From AP-15 sp963832875 (GTDB lineage: Bacteria; Pseudomonadota; Alphaproteobacteria; ATCC43930; CGMCC-115725), in NCBI GenBank assembly GCA_963832875.1, contig CAWHWB010000007.1:248001-312000 (forward strand): 64,000 nt of DNA, in the 5' to 3' direction. This document shows positions 36,285 to 44,657 of the stretch, one piece after another; the stretch's first letter is position 1, and each line of letters starts with the position of its first letter. The notes below the pieces were generated by a model. The model had not been told where the DNA came from and ran no database searches. It saw nothing but the letters and a program-made list of their open reading frames with translations. Both the position numbers and the translations under genes were made by a program.

Positions 36285-36734
36285 ATGGTGGAATCAGCAG
36301 CTCCGAAGATGGCGGAGGAAGAGTTGTTGCGGATGACCGCCGATGTGGTGGCCGCCTATGTCAGCAACAATACGTTGCCGACGGCTCAGCTGGCGGACGT
36401 CATCAACGCGGTTTACGGTTCTTTGAAGGGCTTGGAGGGCCCACTTGCTGAGCCGCCGCCTGAGCCGGCGAAGCCGGCGGTGCCGATCCGCAAGTCAGTT
36501 ACTCCGGATTACCTGATTTGCCTGGAAGACGGCAAAAAGCTGAAGATGCTGAAGCGGCATCTGCGCTCGACTTACAACTTGACCCCCGATGAATACCGTG
36601 CGCGTTGGGGGCTGGCGCCGGATTATCCGATGGTCGCGCCCAGCTACGCTGAGCAGCGCTCGGCCTTTGCCAAGAAGATCGGTCTCGGCCGCGGCGCGAG
36701 CCGCCAATCGGCGACGAGTGCAGCCAAGAAGTAA
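36285..36734 (+). CDS. mucR: MucR/Ros family transcriptional regulator
   Basis: 149 residues, the usual MucR length. The N-terminal oligomerising helix (MAEEELLRMTADVVAAYVSNN) is followed by the DNA-binding PDYLICLEDGKKLKMLKRHLR and LTPDEYRARWGL. The zinc-site pattern is Cys-x2-Asp and His-x3-Thr, lacking the second histidine, so it may be a zinc-independent member like the Ml proteins. MucR proteins bind AT-rich promoters, often their own, and control exopolysaccharide and surface genes in alphaproteobacteria. Confidence 0.92.
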   Translation: MVESAAPKMAEEELLRMTADVVAAYVSNNTLPTAQLADVINAVYGSLKGLEGPLAEPPPEPAKPAVPIRKSVTPDYLICLEDGKKLKMLKRHLRSTYNLTPDEYRARWGLAPDYPMVAPSYAEQRSAFAKKIGLGRGASRQSATSAAKK

Positions 36735-36895
36735 GGAACGGCGCTTCCGCGGCGCCGACGGTTTTGGTTGACAGAGGCCCGGTGTCGCCAGCCTTCGAGT
36801 CGCACGGCGCGGCCCAGCATTGACGGATTCCTGACCCTGTGGCCGGGCGGCGCGGTATAAGGGCGGCCAACTCGTCGCAGCAGCCGAGGTCTCCG

Positions 36896-38122
36896 ATGTC
36901 CGGCACCCCCGCGCCCGAACCCTCCGCCGCGTCCGCTCCTGCCGCCGCCGAGGCCCGGTTCGACTGGGCCGACCCCCTGCTGCTCGAGGACGAGCTCGGC
37001 GAGGATGAGCGGATGGTGCGCGACAGTGCTCGCGCCTATTGCCAGGAAAAGCTGTTTCCGCGGGTGCTCGACGCCAACCGCCACGAGCATTTCGACCGCG
37101 AAATCATGACCGAGATGGGCGCGCTCGGCTTCCTCGGCTCGACCATCGAGGGCTACGGCTGCGCCGGGGTGAACTATGTCTCTTACGGGCTGATCGCCCG
37201 CGAGGTCGAGCGCGTCGACAGCGGCTATCGTTCGGCGATGAGCGTGCAGTCGAGCCTCGTGATGTTTCCGATCTACGAGTTCGGCACTGAGGCGCAGCGC
37301 CGCAAATATTTACCAAAGCTCGCCACCGGCGAATGGGTCGGCTGCTTCGGCCTGACCGAGCCCGATCACGGCTCCGACCCCGGCGGCATGACGACGCGCG
37401 CCGTGCCGGCAGTGGGCGGTTATCGGCTGAACGGCGCCAAGACGTGGATCTCCAACGCGCCGATCGCCGACGTGTTCGTCGTCTGGGCCAAGACCAAGGA
37501 CGGCGTGATCCGCGGCTTTATTCTCGAAAAGGGCATGAAGGGGCTGAGCGCGCCACAGATCGAGGGCAAGTTCAGCCTGCGCGCTTCGGTCACCGGCGAA
37601 GTCGTGATGGCCGACGTATTCGTGCCCGAGGAGAATTTACTCCCGGGCGTCAAAGGACTACGCGGCCCGTTCTCGTGCCTCAACAACGCGCGCTACGGGA
37701 TCGCCTGGGGGGCGATGGGTGCGGCGGAATTCTGCTGGCACGCGGCCCGCAGCTACACCATCGAGCGCCGGCAGTTCGGCCGCCCGCTCGCCGCCAACCA
37801 GCTGATCCAGAAAAAGCTCGTCGACATGCAGACCGAGATCACGCTCGGCCTCAACGCCTGCCTGCGCCTCGGCCGGCTCAAGGACCAGGGCCGCGCCGCG
37901 CCCGAGATGGCTTCGCTGCTAAAGCGCAACAACGCGGGCAAGGCGCTCGACATCGCCCGCGCCGCCCGCGACATGCATGGCGGCAACGGCATCCATGACG
38001 AGTACCACGTGATCCGCCACGTGATGAACCTCGAAGCCGTGAACACCTACGAGGGGACGCACGACATCCACGCGCTGATCCTCGGCCGCGCCCAAACCGG
38101 CATCGCCGCCTTCGCCGGGTAG
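36896..38122 (+). CDS. gcdH: Glutaryl-CoA dehydrogenase
   Basis: FAD acyl-CoA dehydrogenase that oxidises and decarboxylates glutaryl-CoA in lysine/tryptophan catabolism. 408 residues from ATG36896. Family cues: FDWADPLLLEDEL at the N-terminus, GCFGLTEPDHGSDPGGM, ERRQFGRPLAANQLIQKKL and catalytic Glu386 in NTYEGTHDIHALILGRA. A proline/alanine-rich leader of about 20 residues is non-conserved. It stands alone between mucR and a small membrane ORF. Confidence 0.93.
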   Translation: MSGTPAPEPSAASAPAAAEARFDWADPLLLEDELGEDERMVRDSARAYCQEKLFPRVLDANRHEHFDREIMTEMGALGFLGSTIEGYGCAGVNYVSYGLIAREVERVDSGYRSAMSVQSSLVMFPIYEFGTEAQRRKYLPKLATGEWVGCFGLTEPDHGSDPGGMTTRAVPAVGGYRLNGAKTWISNAPIADVFVVWAKTKDGVIRGFILEKGMKGLSAPQIEGKFSLRASVTGEVVMADVFVPEENLLPGVKGLRGPFSCLNNARYGIAWGAMGAAEFCWHAARSYTIERRQFGRPLAANQLIQKKLVDMQTEITLGLNACLRLGRLKDQGRAAPEMASLLKRNNAGKALDIARAARDMHGGNGIHDEYHVIRHVMNLEAVNTYEGTHDIHALILGRAQTGIAAFAG

Positions 38123-38161
38123 TGCTTGCGGCTCGCGGCAGAAGGTATTACGCCGGCCATC

Positions 38162-38311
38162 ATGTCAGCTTCTGCCACAACGGCCGCGATTAGCGCTTGG
38201 GGCGACCGCATCGAAGCAAAGCTCGACGCTGCGAAAGCAGAAATCATTCGATGGATAATCGGGATCGCCATTGTTCAGACAGCCGTGTTGCTTTCGGCGT
38301 TGAAACTCTGA
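38162..38311 (+). CDS. Small single-TM protein, DUF1640-like tail
   Basis: 49 residues. A short amphipathic helix (DRIEAKLDAAKAEIIRW) leads into one membrane helix (IIGIAIVQTAVLLSALKL). This matches the C-terminal anchor of coiled-coil DUF1640/CCDC90-like proteins, whose long coiled-coil half is missing. It may be a remnant or a genuine microprotein. It starts 40 bases after gcdH in the same direction. Confidence 0.45.
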   Translation: MSASATTAAISAWGDRIEAKLDAAKAEIIRWIIGIAIVQTAVLLSALKL

Positions 38312-38321
38312 GACTGGCAGA

Positions 38322-39933
38322 TCAGCCGACCATGCCGTCGGGCGCGCGGCGCAGCACCGTTCCCGGTAGCGCGCCGGTGTGGCGGGCGTCTTCGACCACC
38401 ACAATCCCATTGACTAGCACCGTCGTCCGTGCGCCGCTCGGATATTGGTGCGGCTGGGCGTAAGTCGCGCGGTCCCTGAAATCGGCCGGGTCGAAAATCG
38501 CGATGTCGGCCCGGTAGCCTTCCTTCAGCAATCCGCGGTCACGCAGCCGCAGTGCCTTTGCCGTGGCCCCGGTCATCTTGCGCACCGCCATTTCGAGCGG
38601 AAGGAGCTGCTCGCTATGCACGTAATGGCCGATAATTCGCGGGAAGGTGCCGTAAAAGCGCGGATGCGGCATCCCCTGGGCGACGATCCCGTAATCGGCG
38701 ACGCAATTGCCATCCGACCCGACGAGAGCCGTCGGTGAGCGCACGATCTCGCGGATGTCTGCTTCGGCGATCGAGGTGATCAGCACCCGCGTCGCCCCCT
38801 TGTCCTCGATCAGATAGTCGCAGACGAGGTCGACCGGGTCGCGGCCGCGCGCCGCGGCGAGGGCCGCCACCGTCGCGCCGGCATGCTGCGGCAGATAGGG
38901 CGAGATCGAGATCTGCACGCAGTCCCAGGACGGGATGCGGCCCCAATTGTTGAGCCCGTCGCGTTCGATTTCCGCGCGCACCTTTCCGCGCGTCTCGGCG
39001 AGCGCCAGGCGCGCCAGCATCGCCTCGATCCCGCCCGACTGGACCCATTGCGGCAACAGGTTCTTCAACGGGTTGCTGCCGGCGGCGTAGGGATAGGCGT
39101 CGCAGTCGATCGCCAGGCCCTCGGCCCGCGCCGCCGCGATCATCGCCAGAATGCGCGCGGCCTTGCCCCAATTGTCGAGCCCGGAGCATTTGAGGTGGAC
39201 GATCTCGACATGGACGCCGCAGCTGCGGGCGATGTCGATCGCCTCCTCGACCGCCTCGACCACCCCGTTCAATTCGTCTCGGAGATGGGTGAAATAGGCG
39301 CCGTTGTGGCGCTTCAGCACCTGGCACAACGCCACGATTTCCGCTCGCTCGGCATAGCTGCCGGGCGGCGTGAACAGCCCGGTCGAAAGCCCGAGCGCGC
39401 CGGCCGCAAGCCCCTCTTCGAGCAGTGCGGACATCTGTGCGAGCTCGGTCGGCGCGCGGCGGCCGTTCTGCCATGCCCATCGCGTTGAGCCGCAAGGTGT
39501 GATGGCCGACCAGCATCCCGGCATTGACCGCAACCGCGGGAAACGTATCGAGATATTCGGCAAACCGCATTTCGCGAAACGGCAGCCACGGCGCGCTGGC
39601 GCTCAGATAATCCCGGATCAATTCGAGCTTGCCCGGCAGCACTGGTGCGGTCGAAAACCCGCAATGGCCGACGATCTCGGTGGTGACGCCCTGGCGCACC
39701 TTGCTTTCGGCCTTCGGGTTGATCGGCAGGGTAAAGTCGGAATGGGTCTTGATGTCGATAAAGCCGGGGCCGACCGCCAGCCCCGCAGCGTCGATGATCT
39801 TGGCCCCGCCTTCCGGCAGGGACCGCCCGAGGGCTGCGATCCGCCCGTCGCGGACCGCAACGTCGCCCACCTCGCCCGGCCGGCCGCTGCCGTCGATGAC
39901 GAGCCCGCCGCGGATCAGGATGTCGCCGGTCAT
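38322..39933 (-). pseudogene. N-acyl-D-amino-acid deacylase family gene with frameshift
   Basis: Metal-dependent amidohydrolase of the D-aminoacylase group. Residues 1 to about 155 (MTGDILIRGGLVIDGSG to RLNAMGMAERP) read in one frame; the rest (PTELAQMSALLEEGLAAGALGLSTGLFTPPGSYA to the C-terminus) is in another. The break is at 39450-39470; a one-base indel there restores a protein of about 536 residues. GFIDIKTHSDF replaces the first histidine of the usual HxH metal pair by lysine, as in a known subgroup. Its ATG overlaps the stop of the ferredoxin reductase gene. Either a young pseudogene or a sequence error. Confidence 0.82.
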
Positions 39934-41195
39934 GATTTGCGCGCCGCGTGCGCCCTCAGATCGAAGCTTTCGTCGGCGGCTTGCTCGGGTGCGAGGCGCG
40001 GGTCACCGGCGAGAAGCCGCCGCGCCACGATGTGATCGGCCGGCCGGTTGACCAATTCGACGCCGATCAAGCGGCCGTCGCGAAAGCAGAACACCGAAAA
40101 GCTGCCGCTTTCCGGGTCGCCGCGCACGACCGCGGCGTCGTGGCCGGCAGTGATCCCGGCGATCTGCAATTTGAGCTCGGCCTGATCGCTCCAGAACCAC
40201 GGCACCTTGTCGTACGGCGCCGACGCCTTTCCAGCGATCCGCGCGGCCACCGAGCGCGCCTGGTCGACGCCGTTCTGAACCGATTCGAGTCGCACCCGGC
40301 CGAGGCCCATCGGGCCACTCGACGGTCCCCGGGCGGCAAAGCGGGTCGGGAAGTTGGCGCAGTCGCCGATCGCCGAGATCGCCGCGGCGCCGGTCATCAG
40401 ATACTCGTCGACGACGATACCGTTGTCGACCGCGAGCCCGGCGTTGCGCGCGAGTTCAGCGTTGGGCACGACCCCGATGCAGATCAGCACGAGATCGGCC
40501 GGCAGCACCCGGCCGTCCGTCGTCTCGACCGCGACGGCCCGGCCTTCGTCGCCAAGGATGCGGACCACTCCGGTGCCGAGCGAGATCGCGGCACCCCAGC
40601 CGATATGCGCGCCGGTGAAAAACCGCGAGGTCGGCGCCGACACCACCCGCCCCATCGGCTGCTGCGTCACCTCGATGATGTGCACGGCGACCCCGGCGGC
40701 GCGCGCCACCGCGGCGAATTCGAGGCCGATAAAGCCGGCGCCGACGACCACCACCTCGCCGGCCTCGGCCAGCCGCTCGCGCAACAGGTCGGCGTCGCCG
40801 AGCGTGCGCAACGGCAGGACGCCGTCGAGTTCGGCGCCCGGCACCGCGAGCGGCCGAAACCGCGCTCCGGTGGCGAGCACGATATGGTCGCAGGCGATCT
40901 CGCCGCCCGACGCCAGCCGCAGGCGGCGGCCAGGCCGGTCGATCGCGGTGACGCTCTCGCCGGTGACCAGGTCGATCCGCTGGGTTTCGTAGAACGCCTG
41001 CGGCCGCAGCCACAACTCGTCGAGACCGCTGTCGCCGGCCAAATAGGATTTCGAGAGCGGCGGGCGCTGATAGGGCAATGCCGGCTCGTCGCCGATCAGC
41101 ACGATTCGGCCGTCGAACCCCTCCTGCCGTAATGACGACGCCGTCTGGAAGCCGGCCTGGCCGGCGCCAATGACGGCGACGACCGGAGCGGCCAT
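39930..41195 (-). CDS. FAD/NAD(P)-dependent ferredoxin reductase
   Basis: 421 residues, putidaredoxin/rubredoxin-reductase type. FAD motif VIGAGQAGFQTASSL at the N-terminus, PYQRPPLSK, NAD motif VVVGAGFIGLEFAAVA, and AISAIGDCANFP for the second FAD contact; a C-terminal reductase domain with VPWFWSDQAELKLQIAG. It starts one base into the stop of the ferredoxin gene (TGATG), so the two form a coupled electron-transfer pair. Such pairs feed cytochrome P450s or Rieske oxygenases; none is in the window. Confidence 0.94.
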   Translation of the reverse strand: MAAPVVAVIGAGQAGFQTASSLRQEGFDGRIVLIGDEPALPYQRPPLSKSYLAGDSGLDELWLRPQAFYETQRIDLVTGESVTAIDRPGRRLRLASGGEIACDHIVLATGARFRPLAVPGAELDGVLPLRTLGDADLLRERLAEAGEVVVVGAGFIGLEFAAVARAAGVAVHIIEVTQQPMGRVVSAPTSRFFTGAHIGWGAAISLGTGVVRILGDEGRAVAVETTDGRVLPADLVLICIGVVPNAELARNAGLAVDNGIVVDEYLMTGAAAISAIGDCANFPTRFAARGPSSGPMGLGRVRLESVQNGVDQARSVAARIAGKASAPYDKVPWFWSDQAELKLQIAGITAGHDAAVVRGDPESGSFSVFCFRDGRLIGVELVNRPADHIVARRLLAGDPRLAPEQAADESFDLRAHAARKS

Positions 41196-41518
41196 CAGAG
41201 CTGGGTCTCGGGCAGATAGACGACGAGCCCGTCCATCTCGGGACTGACCACCAGCTGGCAGCTCAAGCGGCTGTTCGGGCGGCGTTCGCTGGCGGTGAAT
41301 TCAAGCATCGCCTTCTCGTCGTCCGACTGCGGCGGAGTGCGGTCGCGATATGGCTCGTCGACATAAACGTGGCAGGTCGCGCACATCATCTCGCCGCCGC
41401 ATTCGGCGACGATGCCGTCGACATTGTTGAGGATCGCCGCCCGCATGACGCTGGTGCCGACCGGGACGTCGAGAACCTCGCGCGCTCCGTCGGGATGGAC
41501 ATAGGTGATGCTGGGCAT
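41195..41518 (-). CDS. 2Fe-2S ferredoxin (adrenodoxin type)
   Basis: 107 residues. Cluster ligands are Cys40, Cys46, Cys49 (ECGGEMMCATCHVYV) and Cys87 (RLSCQL), the adrenodoxin/putidaredoxin spacing. First gene of a fdx-reductase-deacylase set; soluble electron carrier for the adjacent reductase. Confidence 0.95.
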   Translation of the reverse strand: MPSITYVHPDGAREVLDVPVGTSVMRAAILNNVDGIVAECGGEMMCATCHVYVDEPYRDRTPPQSDDEKAMLEFTASERRPNSRLSCQLVVSPEMDGLVVYLPETQL

Positions 41519-41587
41519 TTTCTTTCCTGTCGTTTGAGAATGGCGAGCAGCGGCGGATATGTCTAAATCCGACAGCGGCCCTCCGCG

Positions 41588-42658
41588 TCAAGCCCGCAGC
41601 GTGATCGAAACCCGATCGCCTTCTGTTGAAAGCACGGCGCCGAAACCGGTGCTCGCGCGGGCGATCTCGTCGTAGGCCGCGGCTTCGTCGGCCAATGCGC
41701 GCGGCAGCGTGCGGTTGCGCTCGTCGTGGCGGACGAATTGGAATGCGGCACTCTCGATCGCACCGCCGTCCCATGAGACCCGCGCCATCATGCCGAGCCA
41801 GTCGCCGTGCGCGACCCCGCCATGCCCGGTGTGAAACGAAAAGCTGCCGAGCCCGTAAAAGATCGGCTTGCCGCGGTAGATTTCGACCGGCAGCGAAAAA
41901 TGCGGGCCGTGCCCGATCACCACATCGGCGCCTGCGTCGATCGCGGTGTGGCCGATCTCGGTCATGTAGCGCAGCACCTCGCGGTGCAGCCCCCAATGAA
42001 ACGAGGCGACCACGACATCGGCCTCCCGGCGCAATGCGGCGACGTCGGCGGCGAGAAGCCGCAGATCCTGCGGGTCTGCCCAGGTCACGATCAGCGGCGG
42101 CACCCCCGGTCGATTGGCCGGCGGCCGCGAGCCGTGGGTCGGCACCTCGTAGGCGGTGTGCCCGCGGATCACCGCAATGCCCGGGGCGTTGTCGCTGGCT
42201 TCGTGACCGGTCGGCCAATAGACCGAGCTGCGCTGCAAAAAGCCGAAGCGCACCCCCTCGCGGGTGATGATCGCCGGCGCGCGCGCCGCCTCCCGGTCGG
42301 CGCCGGCGCCGGTATGGGCGATGCCGAGCCGGTCGAGCCGGGCGATCGAGGCGATAATCGCCGCTTCGCCGTAATTGACGTTGTTCGCGAGGCCGACCGC
42401 GGCAATTCCGCCCGAAATCAGCGCCTCGCCGGCCGCTTCGGGGTCGGCGAAAAAGCCCTCGCGCTCCCAGGAATGCCCGCCCGGCGGCGCGTAGAGACAG
42501 CATTCGAGATTGCTGAAGACGATGCCGGCCGAGCGAAACTCGTCGCGCACCAGGGCGAACGGAACCGAGGGTTCGGTGACATTCATCAAGTTCACGTCGC
42601 CGGTCAGGATCATCGTCGTCGCCATTGCCGCATCCGCCGCAAGTTCGTCCACTCGCAT
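41588..42658 (-). CDS. CapA family protein (metallophosphatase fold)
   Basis: PGA_cap/CapA-like calcineurin-fold protein, 356 residues from ATG42658. Motifs: LTGDVNLMN, FSNLECCLY, GLANNVNYGEAA, VVASFHWG, VIGHGPHFSLPVE and IFYGLGSFSFHTG. No signal peptide or membrane anchor is seen, unlike poly-gamma-glutamate CapA, so a cytoplasmic hydrolase role is likelier. ATG42625 is an alternative start. Divergent from the unknown gene at 42905. Confidence 0.85.
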   Translation of the reverse strand: MRVDELAADAAMATTMILTGDVNLMNVTEPSVPFALVRDEFRSAGIVFSNLECCLYAPPGGHSWEREGFFADPEAAGEALISGGIAAVGLANNVNYGEAAIIASIARLDRLGIAHTGAGADREAARAPAIITREGVRFGFLQRSSVYWPTGHEASDNAPGIAVIRGHTAYEVPTHGSRPPANRPGVPPLIVTWADPQDLRLLAADVAALRREADVVVASFHWGLHREVLRYMTEIGHTAIDAGADVVIGHGPHFSLPVEIYRGKPIFYGLGSFSFHTGHGGVAHGDWLGMMARVSWDGGAIESAAFQFVRHDERNRTLPRALADEAAAYDEIARASTGFGAVLSTEGDRVSITLRA

Positions 42659-42904
42659 CACGATAGGCGCTATCGCCCGCCGAGGATATTGCCGTTGCGC
42701 GGTCGAGGGTTGATCCCCTCGGCTTCCGTGGCGGCTTGCTGTCAGGCTCCCGCGCCTGCGGCGATCCCCGCATCGCATCCCAGCAGATGTTCTGTTCGTC
42801 GGGCTTACTCGCGGCTGGGGCCCCCCAAAAACCAACACTAGCTCTGCCGACGACATTCAGGGAAAATTAAGGTCAGAGGATTGGACGCCAGAAGGGAGAA
42901 TGCG

Positions 42905-43303
42905 ATGGCGCTCGGCAGCACGATGTTGCAACTGGTCGTCGACCAGCAGCTCGCTGGAGAGGTTTCGAGTGTCGGAGAAATCCTTGCCGAGACGTTCGAG
43001 ATCTTGAGCCTTGGCACGGTGACCGTGCGCGAAATCGCGCTGGAAAAGATGGGCGGTGTTGCCGGCGCCAACAGCGCGATCCCGATCGATTTTTCGAATA
43101 CGGGCTTTGCCACCTTGCGCCTGCTGTTCCCGGACAGCAAGGAAGAGGTCGACTTTCTCTCTCCCTCGCATGTGACCTCGCCGCCGGTCAGCGGCGCTAT
43201 CCTCGCCATTCTCGAGGTGAGGGATGTCGCGCTCACCTCCTCCGAGACCAACCTCCAGGTCGCCCGGCGCCTCGGGGCTCATGCCTATTTCGACGAAGTT
43301 TAG
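42905..43303 (+). CDS. Unknown protein A of an orphan pair
   Basis: Not recognised. 132 residues from ATG42905 with an AGAAGGGAG ribosome site. No signal or membrane segment. Predicted mostly beta with amphipathic strands (QLVVDQQLAGEVSSVGEIL, TFEILSLGTVTVREIAL), ending in LQVARRLGAHAYFDEV. The next gene starts 23 bases later in the same direction and a PEP-CTERM gene follows, so the three may form a unit. Divergent from the CapA-like gene. Confidence 0.6.
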   Translation: MALGSTMLQLVVDQQLAGEVSSVGEILAETFEILSLGTVTVREIALEKMGGVAGANSAIPIDFSNTGFATLRLLFPDSKEEVDFLSPSHVTSPPVSGAILAILEVRDVALTSSETNLQVARRLGAHAYFDEV

Positions 43304-43326
43304 GGCGCGGCGATGGAGATTGACCG

Positions 43327-43686
43327 ATGGAAATCTTGATCAAAGGCCCCGGCGAAGTCGTGATTTGTCTGATCGACAGCAGCGGCAAGACTTTGTTGCA
43401 GGAAACGCTGCGCAGTTCCGGCTCGCCGAACGTGGCGGGGCGGCGGCCGCTGAGCTTGCTTCTGCAAACGCGCCGCGGTGACGTTGCGGTAGCGCCGGTG
43501 CTGGTCGGTTGCGGAGAACAGCAGCAGGTCACCTTCGACGGCGACCAACCGGCGGAGTTTACCAGGCGGCGCTGCCGGGAAATCGGTTGTGCCGATGCCG
43601 TTGCCGAAGAAGCGGCGCGCGGCCACGCCCCGCTGCTGCGAGTGGACCCAGCCCGGCCCGCTGGGCAAATCCCCGATCGTCCCTGA
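43327..43686 (+). CDS. Unknown protein B of an orphan pair
   Basis: Not recognised. 119 residues from ATG43327, with GGAG seven to eight bases upstream. The first 75 residues look like regular beta-strands (MEILIKGPGEVVICLID, RRGDVAVAPVLVGCG). The tail from about 80 is Arg/Ala-rich and could be out of the original frame. A long antisense frame covers it; codon usage does not clearly exclude either, but direction, spacing and start favour this reading. Confidence 0.4.
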   Translation: MEILIKGPGEVVICLIDSSGKTLLQETLRSSGSPNVAGRRPLSLLLQTRRGDVAVAPVLVGCGEQQQVTFDGDQPAEFTRRRCREIGCADAVAEEAARGHAPLLRVDPARPAGQIPDRP

Positions 43687-43930
43687 TCGTCGCGCAGCCT
43701 CGCCCACTGCGCACACTGCCAGTCGGCCGCTTCCGTCCTCTGCTTGCTGGTTCTCTCCCCGCCATGCGGGAAATTTGGCCAAGACCGCGCGCTGTGGACG
43801 GTGATAAGGTTTTCCGATTTCCTGATTCGTGCTTAACGATACTAAAATCGAGGAAATTTTTCTCGCATTTATGGTATGGTTCACCTCATGGACCCGCATT
43901 CATTCAATAACGGCGGCTTCAGAGAGGTGT

Positions 43931-44543
43931 ATGATGCTACGACATGGCGCGGCTTGGCTGTCGCTCGGCCTCCTTCTCGGCGCTGCCGGAGCCGCATCGG
44001 CGGCAACCTGTACGAATATCTACGACACGGCAAACGGCGCGACGACCCTACCCGGGACCTTTGTCGGAACCGTCGGGGGCGCGAGCGGAGTGTGTCAGAT
44101 TGGTGACCTAACCGCCGCAAACCAAGGTAACGCGCAGGTCAATGGCACCGACAACCCGTCGAATTACGAATTCTATTTCGCCGGCGGATCGCTGACTATC
44201 GAAGAGGAGCTGGGAAATAACGGGATCGGCAACGCCGTCGATGTCGAGCTGGAGTTCTTGGAACGGCTCGACGGCGACCCCGGTGCCCGGGGCATCGATC
44301 CAGATCCCCTTTTCGTCCGGTCCGAGCGGCGAATACACGCTGATCAGCGACAAATCCTTGTTCGCCAGCGATTATGTGCTGAGCAACTCACTGGCGACCG
44401 ACGATACAGTCGATCCTCGGTACCAGGCGAATTTCACCGCGACCCCATCCATCCCCGAGCCAAGTCCGCTCTCGGTTCTGGTTGTCTCGCTGGTCGCCTT
44501 GGCGGCATTGGCTCGCCCTCGCAAGCGCCTGATGCACGCGTAA
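43931..44543 (+). pseudogene. PEP-CTERM anchored surface protein with frameshift
   Basis: Starts at ATG43931 (or 43934) behind GAGAGGTGT, with a Sec signal (WLSLGLLLGAAGAASAA). About 105 residues later the frame goes wrong. The remainder, GASIQIPFSSGPSGEYTLISD to the end, reads in the next frame and finishes with a PEP-CTERM sorting signal: SIPEPSPLS, a hydrophobic helix LVVSLVALAALA and the basic tail RPRKR. Dropping one base near 44260 (TTCTTGGAAC) joins them into a protein of about 203 residues. Exosortase would cleave at the PEP motif; the prsKRT genes at the left end belong to the same system. Confidence 0.8.
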
Positions 44544-44657
44544 CCAGCAAGCGCATTCTGCCCGGCGTCATCAGGCCGGTCTCCGCCGGAGATCTGGCGA
44601 GGGCGGGGTCGATCGGCTAGCCTGCGACGAGGCTATGGCCAATCGGAGCGCATCGGC

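Noticed and set aside
43300..43899. 199-codon minus-strand frame opposite the second unknown gene
   Set aside because: No ribosome site, and it would run against the direction of the flanking genes. Kept only as a reason for low confidence in 43327-43686.
43700..43930. Sigma-54 (GG-N10-GC) promoter for the PEP-CTERM gene
   Set aside because: Expected from PrsR biology, but no TGGCAC-N5-TTGC-like match was found on inspection.
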